Origin: JAFDZV01 sp966128725
Lineage (GTDB): Bacteria > Bacteroidota > Ignavibacteria > OLB7
DNA length: 52,858 bases
Direction: 5' to 3'
Assembly (NCBI GenBank): GCA_966128725.1
Contig: CBHYLN010000016.1
Span: forward strand, 1 to 52,858
Shown here: piece by piece, positions 40,160-48,500 of the stretch
Position numbering within the stretch: the stretch's first letter is position 1
Layout: every line of letters starts with the position of its first letter
Made by a program: the position numbers and the translations under genes
Notes under the pieces: generated by a model
Told to the model about the DNA's origin: nothing
What the model saw: the letters and a program-made list of their open reading frames with translations, nothing else
The model's database searches: none

Positions 40160-40816
40160 ATGAGACATAGAGTAGAAGGCAGGAAACTCAAGCGGACCGC
40201 AAGCCATCGTAAGGCGCTGATGCAGTCGTTGACCGTGGCGCTCCTTCGTCATAAGCGGATCAAGACCACCGAGGCAAAGGCCAAGGAGACTCGTCGCTTT
40301 GCCGAGGCGATCATTACGCGCGCCAAGCGTGCCCATCTGGCCGAGGCCGGCGGTGCTCCCGACGTGCATGCACGCCGTATCGTGGCGCGGGATATCCATG
40401 ACGCCGCGGTGGTGCGTGAGCTGTTCACCGAGATTGCGCCAAAGGTTGCCGGTCGCCCGGGTGGGTACACCCGCGTGGTGAAGTTGGGCCAGCGTCTTGG
40501 TGACGGTGCCCGCGTGGCGATCCTGGAGCTTGTGGATTACAACATCGAGCGCGACGACAGTGCCGCTCGCAGCCGCTCCAAGGGTGCGATCTCGCGTGCC
40601 GAGCGTGTGGCCCGTAGCCGCGCGAAGCAGGCCGAGAAGGAAGCCAAGGAGAAGGCGACGGCCGTGCCGGCTGCTGCTCCGGTGGCTGAGGCCGCAGCTC
40701 CTGTGGCCGACGTTGTCGAGGCTGCCCCGGAAGTTGAGGCCGAGAGCGTTGACACCGTGGCGGAGGATGGCGCAGCCGGTACCAGCGAAGGCGACGAGCC
40801 CAAAGCCGAGGCCTGA
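40160..40816 (+). CDS. rplQ: 50S ribosomal protein L17 with long C-terminal tail
   Basis: A 218-aa L17. The core (1-129) is normal: MRHRVEGRKLKRTASHRKAL, QSLTVALLRHKRIKTTEAKA and the closing RLGDGARVAILELVDYN. It is followed by about 90 residues, first basic and Ser/Arg/Lys-rich (130-170), then an acidic Ala/Val/Pro/Glu-rich stretch to the end. L17 sits near the tunnel exit, so the tail could reach solvent there. Related phyla also carry Ala/Glu-rich L17 tails. It is the last gene of the 30-gene run. Confidence 0.95.
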   Translation: MRHRVEGRKLKRTASHRKALMQSLTVALLRHKRIKTTEAKAKETRRFAEAIITRAKRAHLAEAGGAPDVHARRIVARDIHDAAVVRELFTEIAPKVAGRPGGYTRVVKLGQRLGDGARVAILELVDYNIERDDSAARSRSKGAISRAERVARSRAKQAEKEAKEKATAVPAAAPVAEAAAPVADVVEAAPEVEAESVDTVAEDGAAGTSEGDEPKAEA

Positions 40817-40912
40817 TATTCCGGGGGCGTGCCCGGCGCTTTGACAGCGTTCCGGGGCTCGCCCGACCGCTGAATTACTGAATGGTGATTCACGAGGGAA
40901 CGGAATTCTCTT

Positions 40913-40942
40913 TTGCAATCGGTCAAAAATTGTGTATGCTTG
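40913..40942 (+). promoter_or_regulatory. Candidate promoter of the RRM gene
   Basis: TTG at 40913-40915, 19 bp, then TATGCTTG at 40935-40942 (one mismatch). The start point would fall inside the hairpin at 40946-40974. Confidence 0.45.
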
Positions 40943-40945
40943 CGG

Positions 40946-40974
40946 AGCCTCCTTATTTCGTCGATAAGGAGGCT
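40946..40974 (+). terminator. Hairpin after rplQ, overlapping the next start region
   Basis: A perfect 11-bp stem AGCCTCCTTAT / ATAAGGAGGCT with a 7-nt loop, followed by TCTTGG. It lies 130 nt after rplQ and could terminate the ribosomal operon. Because a promoter-like element lies just upstream, it could instead form the 5' end of the RRM mRNA; its 3' arm also contains AAGGAGG, a Shine-Dalgarno-like sequence. Confidence 0.55.
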
Positions 40975-41108
40975 TCTTGGTGTAGGCCCTGACTTCCTTG
41001 GCTATCGGTACGGTACCGTTTGCTCCGCTCGAATGCCACCGCTATCACGCGAGAAAGGTGCCCACCTTCGTTCAGTTTCACTTAATCTCATAGTACAGGT
41101 ATAGCATC

Positions 41109-41630
41109 GTGAACATCTACGTGGGTAACATCCCATACACTGTGTCGGAGGAGGATCTCCGCCAGGCGTTTGAGGAATTCGGGACGGTGACATCCACAAG
41201 TATTATCATCGACAAGATGACCGGCCGTTCCCGTGGTTTTGCGTTCGTGAGCATGGAGAGCGACGAGGATGGCCGCCGGGCTATCGAGGAAATGAATGGT
41301 CGCGAATGGATGGGGCGCGTGCTTGCAATCAACGAGGCTCGTCCTCGCGAGGAACGTCCGGGCGGCTATGCGCCGCGCCGTGATGGCGATGGGCCGCGGC
41401 GCAGCTTCGGCGGCGGCGGTGGAGGCGGTTACAGTGGCGGTGGCTCCGGGGGCGGCGGCGCTCGCGGTGGCTCCGATGGTGGCCGTCGTGATTATGGGTC
41501 GCGCGATCGTGGCGGGTACGGCGATGGCGGGCGTGGTCGTGATCGCGGGCGCCCGGGCGGCGGACGCGGGCAGGAAGACGATCGCTGGAGCGACAAGAGC
41601 TGGAGCCGCGGTTACGACGACGACGAATAA
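41109..41630 (+). CDS. RRM RNA-binding protein with Gly/Arg-rich tail
   Basis: A 173-aa protein starting at GTG 41109. Residues 1-80 are one RNA-recognition motif with both signature elements: RNP2 IYVGNI (3-8) and RNP1 RGFAFVSM (42-49). The rest is a Gly/Arg/Asp-rich disordered tail like the RGG tails of eukaryotic glycine-rich proteins and cyanobacterial Rbp proteins, whose homologues are often cold-induced. A leader of about 130-160 nt precedes it. The role is probably as an RNA chaperone or in mRNA-fate control; the direct targets are unknown. Confidence 0.9.
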   Translation: MNIYVGNIPYTVSEEDLRQAFEEFGTVTSTSIIIDKMTGRSRGFAFVSMESDEDGRRAIEEMNGREWMGRVLAINEARPREERPGGYAPRRDGDGPRRSFGGGGGGGYSGGGSGGGGARGGSDGGRRDYGSRDRGGYGDGGRGRDRGRPGGGRGQEDDRWSDKSWSRGYDDDE

Positions 41631-41754
41631 CACGAAATGGTAGGCGGCGTTCCACTCTGTTACCTGTAGCAGCGAGCGCCGATCCCTAACTTGCGGGTCG
41701 CTGGGCCGATCGTTCGATCTTCCAGCGACCCTTTCCGTTGTCTGGAGCACGTTC

Positions 41755-42369
41755 ATGCTGCGAATCGCGACAGCCGAATTCGTTATCGGCGCTGCGGCGC
41801 CCACGCAGTTCCCCAAGCAACCGACGGCCGAAGTTGCCTTCGCCGGGCGGTCGAACGTGGGGAAATCGTCGTTGCTGAATCTTCTGGTGGGCCGCAAAAG
41901 CCTGGCGAAGATCAGTTCCACGCCAGGCAAAACACAGCAGATCAATTTCTTCAGGATCAACGACCGGTTTCAGTTCGTTGACCTGCCGGGTTATGGCTAT
42001 GCCAAGGTTTCCAAAACCGACCGGGAAGCCTGGGCCCGGCTGATCGAATCATACCTGCGACACCGCGACCAACTGTCGCTGGTGGTTTCGCTGAGCGATA
42101 TTCGCCATCCCCCAACCGCACTCGATATCGAGATGTTCCATTGGCTGGACGCAATCGGCCGCCCGTTCCTGATAGTGCTTACCAAGCACGACAAGGTGCC
42201 GCCTGCGCAGGCCGAGGCCCGGCGCCTTGAGGTGGCCGCGTTGGCCGCAAGCTATACGCATTGCGTGGGCGTGTTGCCGGTGTCCTCCAACACCAGACAC
42301 AATCGCGATCGTTTGCTTGGGATTATCGGTAAGGCGCTGGCCGGCGAACCGATTGAAATCGTGGCCTGA
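41755..42369 (+). CDS. engB: Ribosome biogenesis GTPase EngB (YsxC/YihA)
   Basis: A 204-aa TRAFAC GTPase needed for late 50S assembly. G1 is GRSNVGKS (31-38), G2 T56 in SSTPGKTQ, G3 DLPGYGYAKV (76-85), G4 TKHDK and G5 PVSSNT. The N-terminal FVIGAAAPTQFP is typical. The start is ATG 41755. TAACTTGC at 41687 resembles a -7 box but the distance and -33 element are poor. It lies beside the ribosomal run, in keeping with its function. Confidence 0.96.
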   Translation: MLRIATAEFVIGAAAPTQFPKQPTAEVAFAGRSNVGKSSLLNLLVGRKSLAKISSTPGKTQQINFFRINDRFQFVDLPGYGYAKVSKTDREAWARLIESYLRHRDQLSLVVSLSDIRHPPTALDIEMFHWLDAIGRPFLIVLTKHDKVPPAQAEARRLEVAALAASYTHCVGVLPVSSNTRHNRDRLLGIIGKALAGEPIEIVA

Positions 42370-42377
42370 TGAACGTG

Positions 42378-42410
42378 CGGTTGTGGCCAACGATTGCCGG
42401 CCGCCAACCG
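42378..42410 (+). terminator. Possible hairpin after engB
   Basis: CGGTTG and GGCC pair with GGCC and CAACCG through an imperfect 10-bp stem around a 10-nt loop, starting 9 nt after the engB stop. No T-run follows. Confidence 0.35.
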
Positions 42411-42532
42411 TGCAGGCATTCTGACCTCCAAGAACCCCACAGTGGCACGGCCCTGCCGACGCGGCCCTAGCCGATGCAACCCGGCGGATACGGCCCGTGC
42501 CATTGAACCCAAACCTGATTGTAGCACCGAAC

Positions 42533-43684
42533 ATGAAACCACGGCTCTTTACCCCAGGACCGACACCCGTGCCGGAGTCGATCATGCTCCGCATGGCGCA
42601 GCCGATCATCCATCATCGTACGCCCGAGTTCCAGGCCACGCTTCGCGACGTTGGCGAGGGCCTGCAGTATCTGTTCGGCACGACGCAGCCGGTGCTGACG
42701 CTTACCGCAAGCGGTACCGGCGCCATGGAGGCCGCATTGGTGAACACGTTGTCGGCAGGGCAGGAGATCATCTTCGTGAATGCCGGCAAGTTCGGCGAGC
42801 GCTGGGGTGAGATTGCAAACGCCTACGGGCTGGTGGTGCACGAGATCACGGTGGAGTGGGGGAAGGCCGTTACGGCCGAGGCCGTGCTGAACGCGCTTGG
42901 CGAGCATCCTGCAACCGCGGCGATATGCCTTACGCACAGCGAGACGTCCACCGGCGTGTTTACCGACGTGCGCGCTATCACCGCGGCGGTACGCCCGCAT
43001 TTCAACGGGCTTGTGATTGTCGACGGAATCACCGCAGTGGGCGCCCACGAGATGCGGTTCGATGAGTGGGATCTCGATGTGGTGATCACCGGATCGCAGA
43101 AAGGGCTGATGATCCCGCCGGGGCTTGCATTTATCGCGCTGAGCGAACGCGCCTGGAATGCGTCGCGCACCGCAACCTTGCCGAAGTTCTATTTCGATCT
43201 CGCGGCCGCACGCACGGCCGCGGCATCGAACGACACACCCTGGACACCGGCGGTGACGCTTGTTCAGGGCGTGGCCGAGGGGCTGCGGATGATTCGCGAG
43301 GAGGGTGTTGAGAACGTGTGGAATCGCCACGAGCGCCTGGCTTCCGCCCTGCGTGCCGGTGTAAGCGCGCTGGGCCTGCATCCATTTGGGCATCCGGCAT
43401 CGAACGCGGTAACGGCCATCAACCTTCCCGAGCGTGGCGACGAATTCATGGCTCTGCTGAAGAAGCAGTATCGTATCACGCTGGCCGCCGGGCAGGATGC
43501 GCTGAAGGGGAAGATCTTCCGTGTGTCACACCTCGGCTACTACGACGAGGCCGACATGTTGGCCGTGCTGTATGCCATCGAGAGCGCATTGAAGGCAATC
43601 GGTCATCATCATGCCGAAGGTGCCGGCCTGTCGGCCGCGCAGCACACGTTCAATCGCATGCAGAGTGAGGGGGCGGCCCGATGA
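42533..43684 (+). CDS. Class V aminotransferase, probable phosphoserine/serine transaminase
   Basis: A 383-aa PLP enzyme of fold type I, class V, close to the serine-glyoxylate/alanine-glyoxylate and archaeal-type phosphoserine aminotransferases. PLP-binding residues: K190 in TGSQKG, D164 in VDGITAVGA and SGTGAME (60-66). It starts KPRLFTPGPTPVP, the family hallmark; the in-frame GTG at 42497 would add 12 residues. It overlaps serA by ATGA, which strongly suggests it supplies the transamination step after 3-phosphoglycerate dehydrogenase. Substrate preference cannot be read from sequence alone. Confidence 0.88.
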   Translation: MKPRLFTPGPTPVPESIMLRMAQPIIHHRTPEFQATLRDVGEGLQYLFGTTQPVLTLTASGTGAMEAALVNTLSAGQEIIFVNAGKFGERWGEIANAYGLVVHEITVEWGKAVTAEAVLNALGEHPATAAICLTHSETSTGVFTDVRAITAAVRPHFNGLVIVDGITAVGAHEMRFDEWDLDVVITGSQKGLMIPPGLAFIALSERAWNASRTATLPKFYFDLAAARTAAASNDTPWTPAVTLVQGVAEGLRMIREEGVENVWNRHERLASALRAGVSALGLHPFGHPASNAVTAINLPERGDEFMALLKKQYRITLAAGQDALKGKIFRVSHLGYYDEADMLAVLYAIESALKAIGHHHAEGAGLSAAQHTFNRMQSEGAAR

Positions 43685-44625
43685 GCACATCACATGCCGC
43701 ACCGCGCGTGCTGATTGCCGACGCGGTGGACGCCTCCTGTGATGCCGTTTTCGCCGAGCGTGGTATCGCCTGTGATCGCGCGGTTGGCGTGCCGATCGGC
43801 GAGCTGTACGAGCGCGTTGCCAACTACGATGCCATCATCGTGCGAAGCGCGGTGCAGGTGGATCGCGCGATGATCGAACGCATGCCCGGCATGCGTGTGA
43901 TTGGCCGTGCGGGCGCCGGCGTGGACAACATCGACGTTGATGCCGCCGGCGAGCATGGCATCCAGGTGATGAACACACCGGGCGGGAACACCATCTCGGC
44001 CACCGAACACACGATCGCGCTTCTGTTCGCGGTGTTGCGGAAGATCCCGGCCGCGAACACAAGCCTGCGGTCGGGCTCGTGGGATCGCAAGTTCTTTACC
44101 GGTACCGAATTGATGGGCAAACGCGTGGGGGTGCTGGGGCTGGGTCGCATCGGGCGCGAGGTTGCCGCCAGGCTTGCGCCGTTTGGTACCACGGTGCGAG
44201 GCTACGATCCATTTGTTGCTGCCGAACAGATCCGCGAACTGGGCGTGGAGCCAGCCACGTTTGAGGAACTGATCACGACATCCGACATTCTCACCATCCA
44301 CATTCCGTTGACCAACGAAACCCGGGGGCTGATCGGCGCGGACGAGTTGGCCCGTATGCCGCGCGGCGCGTTTGTGCTGAACTGCTCGCGGGGTGGCATT
44401 GTCGACGAGGCAGCCTTGCTAGCAGCGCTTGACTCCGGCCAGATTGCCGGCGCGGGCATCGACGTGTTCGAGCCGGAACCTCCACCGTTCCCGAATGCGC
44501 TGATCGAGCATCCCCGTGTTGTTGCTACGCCGCACATCGCGGCATCCACCAACGAAGCGCAACGGCGTGTGGCCGTGGAAATTGCCCATCAAGTGGCCGA
44601 TTTCCTCTCCAGCCCGCGGGCATAG
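43681..44625 (+). CDS. serA: D-3-phosphoglycerate dehydrogenase (short form)
   Basis: A 314-aa NAD-dependent D-2-hydroxyacid dehydrogenase catalysing the first step of serine synthesis. NAD motif GVLGLGRIGREVAARL (150-165); the catalytic triad fits R237 (NCSRGG), the Glu around 264-266 (DVFEPEP) and H285 (TPHIAAS). It lacks the C-terminal ACT domain, so it is the short form without serine feedback through ACT. It is coupled to the aminotransferase by an ATGA overlap. Other D-hydroxyacid substrates are possible, but the pairing supports SerA. Confidence 0.9.
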   Translation: MSTSHAAPRVLIADAVDASCDAVFAERGIACDRAVGVPIGELYERVANYDAIIVRSAVQVDRAMIERMPGMRVIGRAGAGVDNIDVDAAGEHGIQVMNTPGGNTISATEHTIALLFAVLRKIPAANTSLRSGSWDRKFFTGTELMGKRVGVLGLGRIGREVAARLAPFGTTVRGYDPFVAAEQIRELGVEPATFEELITTSDILTIHIPLTNETRGLIGADELARMPRGAFVLNCSRGGIVDEAALLAALDSGQIAGAGIDVFEPEPPPFPNALIEHPRVVATPHIAASTNEAQRRVAVEIAHQVADFLSSPRA

Positions 44626-44645
44626 CGTGCTGGGCCGTAGTAGTA

Positions 44646-44673
44646 GGGGCAGCCACAATCGTGGGGCTGCCCC
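44646..44673 (+). terminator. Hairpin after serA
   Basis: GGGGCAGCC (44646-44654) pairs with GGCTGCCCC (44665-44673), a perfect 9-bp stem with a 10-nt loop, 20 nt after the serA stop. No T-run follows. Confidence 0.5.
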
Positions 44674-45140
44674 GGGAAGCCCTGTGCCCGAGTTAGGTCG
44701 CTGGGGCCAACCGTGCCGGCCTGTTCTCCGATCGGAACATTCGGATGGGTGCCCGGTAACCTTTATCTGATGTGCTGTGTAGGTTGTGGAGTGAGCGGAG
44801 AAGAGGAAGCGAAGGGCTGTTGGATGGGGACAATGTCGAGCTTGTCCAACGGCCGAACAGGGGCTCGGTTACCGTTCATCGCAATGCACTGAAGCAGTTG
44901 CCGGCGCCGGCGCTGTTTTTCTGGAAGCAAGAGTAAACGGAACGAGAATGGGGGCGTTGGCGATTGCAGGCTTGATAATACCGGCCACGCCGGACCGCAT
45001 GGAATACGGTCCGCCGGAATCGGAAACGAGCGGTAACTTTTCGGTAACTCTCGTGTAAGTTTGTCTCGAAGCCGCAATTCAGTGAGACGCACACCTTGGG
45101 CTAATGTTCCAAGGGGCCGGCCACAATGCCGGGGCAAGTG
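44674..45140. other. Non-coding region upstream of the TonB receptor promoter
   Basis: No credible gene; the open frames are short and of shadow composition. It holds a 7-bp inverted repeat CGGACCG/CGGTCCG (44991-44997 and 45007-45013). An 11-bp-spaced direct repeat CGGTAACT lies at 45031-45038 and 45042-45049. TAAGTTTG (45056-45063) is a perfect -7 match without a proper -33 box, so it could be an alternative or regulated promoter. Confidence 0.45.
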
Positions 45141-45171
45141 TTGCGGGAACTAGGTCATGGGGCTATATTCG
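45141..45171 (+). promoter_or_regulatory. Promoter of the TonB receptor operon
   Basis: TTG at 45141-45143, 20 bp, then TATATTCG at 45164-45171 (one mismatch to TAnnTTTG). A start near 45178 leaves a leader of about 385 nt, 45172-45562, in which I recognise no riboswitch class. It contains the 12-bp palindrome TTGCGCGCGCAA at 45482-45493. Confidence 0.62.
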
Positions 45172-45549
45172 GCGTGAAAATTTGCTAATACTCCCTACCC
45201 AAAGCTCGACATCAAGCCGCAGTGACAGCATACTCGGGTCACAACGCCGTTTGCGCTACCCAAATCTTCCCCTGGAATCAGTTCACGCATTCCCCCGTGC
45301 ATGAGTATGGAGGGGTACGCAGTGCAATCCGTATCGCTGATGATCGACGCTCGGATCCCCATGATGTAACACAGTGAAGGTCGTGATGCCTACGGCCTGA
45401 ACGTTGGAAGGTTTCACCGGCATGGGCGCTGGCTTCTGAGCGCCTGTCCGTGCCGGGTCCTCTGCTGGGGCAGGTACCAGCTTGCGCGCGCAACGCGCCC
45501 GGACAACAATGAACAACATCTTCAGTCGCACAACATATTATCCAATCCC

Positions 45550-45555
45550 AAGGAG
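45550..45555 (+). promoter_or_regulatory. Shine-Dalgarno box of the TonB receptor
   Basis: AAGGAG, 7 nt before the ATG at 45563; with the signal peptide it fixes the start, since the frame is open from 45482. Confidence 0.8.
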
Positions 45556-45562
45556 TGCTCAC

Positions 45563-48500
45563 ATGAAACGGAAGCTACTTGGCGTTGCCGCCGCGTTTGC
45601 CTTCCTTGCACCGATAGCGATGCAGGCGCAGACGACCGGCACCCTCTCCGGGAAGGTGACCGATGACGACGGCAAGCCGGTGCCCGGGGCCACCATCAGG
45701 CTTGAAGGAACCACACAGGGCGCGAAGTCCAAGGCGGACGGAAACTACCTGATTGCGGGTGTCCGCGCCGGTGAATACGGTGTGATCGTCACAAGCGTAG
45801 GGTTTGCGCCGTACAAGGGCGCGGTTTCGATCTCGATTGGCACCACGACCACGCTGAACGTAAAGATGCGGACCAAGGCCATTGAAACTGGCCCCATTGT
45901 CATCAAGGGCAGCCGTGACCTGATCCACCGTGAGAATCACGGCAAGGTCAACACGAAGTCCGGCATCGACATCGAGAACAGCTCGCGCACAACGATTCAG
46001 GGCGCGGTTGCGCTCTCCAGCGGTGTCACCACCGCCGGCGTCAATGGTTTCGCCATCCGTGGCGGTCGCGCAACCGAGACATCGATCCGCGTGGACGGCG
46101 TCGAGGTCGGCGATCCGTTTATCGGCGGATTCGGTTCCACGTCGTCGGGCCTGTATCCCACGGTGTCGCCGCTGGCAGTGCAGGAAGTTCAGGTTGTCTC
46201 CTCCGGCTTCAGCGCCGAGTACGGCGACATCCTTTCCGGCGTCGTTAACTCGGTTACACGCAGCGGCCGCAAGGACCGTTACGAGGGCACCTTCCGTTTC
46301 CGTACGACGGTCCCGGCGCTGTATGGTTCCAGCGAGGCGATCACCGTGAAGAAGGTTGGCACCGATTCGGACACCACGCTTCCGGGCGCCAAGCTGATGG
46401 GCTCCGGCAGCAAGCTGTACGAGTTCGGCATCGGCGGCCCGATCCCGGGCTTCGATCGCGTGACCTTCTATATCACCGGCAAGTACAACGGCATTCCGTA
46501 TAGCGGATCGTCGTACGAAGTGTACGACATGTCCGACGAGTTCGCCCGCCAGCGCGCCGGCGTTGCCGAGAAGGCCTGGGGCTTCTCGTTGAAGCCAACC
46601 AACCTTGGCCAGCTCAGCCATCAGGAAGCGATGGTTCGCAACCTGAACGGCAAGTTCAAGATCGAGGTGGATTCGAACATTTTCGTGGAACTGGGCGGCG
46701 AGATCGGCCTTACCAGCACCGAGAGCGGCGGCTGGAGCAGCATCTACCAGTTCGATCATCCGATTGTCAACGGCGTGGAGAACACTGCGTTGTCTGAAAG
46801 CGACATGCAGCAGACCAACCAGAACACGATCATCAACCGTGCCAACATGCGCTACTTCCAGAATCTGGATGCAGGCACATACTTGGAAGTGTTGGCGTCG
46901 TGGGTACATCACCGCACCGAGGCCGGCAAGAAGGATGAGAGCAAGACCTACGGTCCGTTCGACACGTACGATATCTATGGTCCGGAGGACCTGAACAATG
47001 ATAACGTTATCGATCGTTATGCGCTTCCCGAGACCGACCTTCAGCTGAACCAGTACCTGACCGACAAGGTGAGCGGTTATGCGCGCAACCCGATCACGGG
47101 CCTGTTCGAGGGCGGCGAGATCGGCGGCGCCAGCCGCAACCCGTACGGCCTGATCGACGCCGGCAACTTCCCGGTGCACGGCAATGACCGTGTGCTGGAG
47201 GTTCGCGAGTCGACCGTGCTGGATCTCAAGGGCAACTACGAGACCAACTTCGACCTTGGCGAGGTGAAGACGCAGGTGAAGGCCGGCTTCGAGGTGAAGC
47301 AGACCACGCTGAGGCGTCACGAGAACAACCTGCCGTGGGATCCGAACCCGTTCTTCGACGTGTACGGCTTTGATGCCAACTACTTCAACGGCACCGATAC
47401 CACCGGCACCTTGCGCGACTTCTTCAGCAAGCCGTTCAAGCCGATCGAAGGCGCATTGTATGTGAGCACCAGCTTCGACTACAAGTCGATCGTGTTCCAG
47501 CCGGGCGTGCGGTTCGACTTCACCAACCCGAACACCAAGATGCCGCCGTCGCAGCGCGGTTCGGTTGCCGAGGTTGTTCGCGCGTTGCAGACCGCCGAGG
47601 ACGCAAGCATGAAGTTCCAGGTAAGCCCGCGCATCGGCGTGAGCTACCCGATCACCGACCAGTCGCAGTTCCGCGTGAACTTCGGCGTGATGTTCAAGAT
47701 GCCGGACTTCAACAACCTGTACGATAACGCCTTCGGCGACGCACAGCGCGGCAACCAGCTCTTCGGCAACCCGAACATCGATCCGCAGAAGGCGCTGATG
47801 TACGAGATGGGCTATCAGGCTCAGATCTCGGAGGACTACTACATCGACGTGTCGGCCTTCTATCGCGACATCTACAACCAGACGGGCGTGACCTACGTGC
47901 CGGCGATTCCGTCGCCGTACATCGTGTACAGCGTCAGCGAATACGGCAACGTGCGCGGCATCGAGGTTTCGGCGCGCAAGCTGCTGAGCGACAACATCTC
48001 GGCCGAAATCAACTACACGCTGCAGAAGGCCGTTGGAACGGCTTCGGCACCGGAAGCCAACTACTCCTCGCTTACCGGCGGCGTTGATCCGTACACGGGC
48101 GAGCAGCAGAAGCTGCCGTTGACGGAGTACCCGCTCAACTACGATCAGACCCATGCGTTGAACGCGTCGGTGAACTTCGTGTGGGGCGATGGCCAGGGTC
48201 CGACCGTTGGCGGCCTGAAGCTGCTGGAGAACTCCACGATCGGCATCACGGCTACGTACAACACGGGTCTGCCGTACACGCGTGAAACCTCGAAGGGGCT
48301 TCCGACCACCGAGTTCAACTCGCAGCGTTATCCTTCGACGCTCAGCACCGAGGCTCACCTGGAGCGTGGCTTCAAGCTTCGCGACCTGCTTGGCGAGTCG
48401 GTTGGCAATCTGGAGATCAGCTTCTATGCCGACGTGTTCAACCTGTTGAACTACACCGGCCCGATCGGCGTTCGCCTGTCGCGTGCACCGGGTGGCTCGC

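Noticed and set aside
41687..41694. TAACTTGC as the engB promoter
   Set aside because: Poor match in the TTTG part and no TTG at 19-21 bp upstream.
44763..45137. Minus-strand 124-codon frame upstream of the TonB receptor
   Set aside because: Pro/Arg/Leu-rich, no ribosome-binding site, no domain; it looks like a chance frame.
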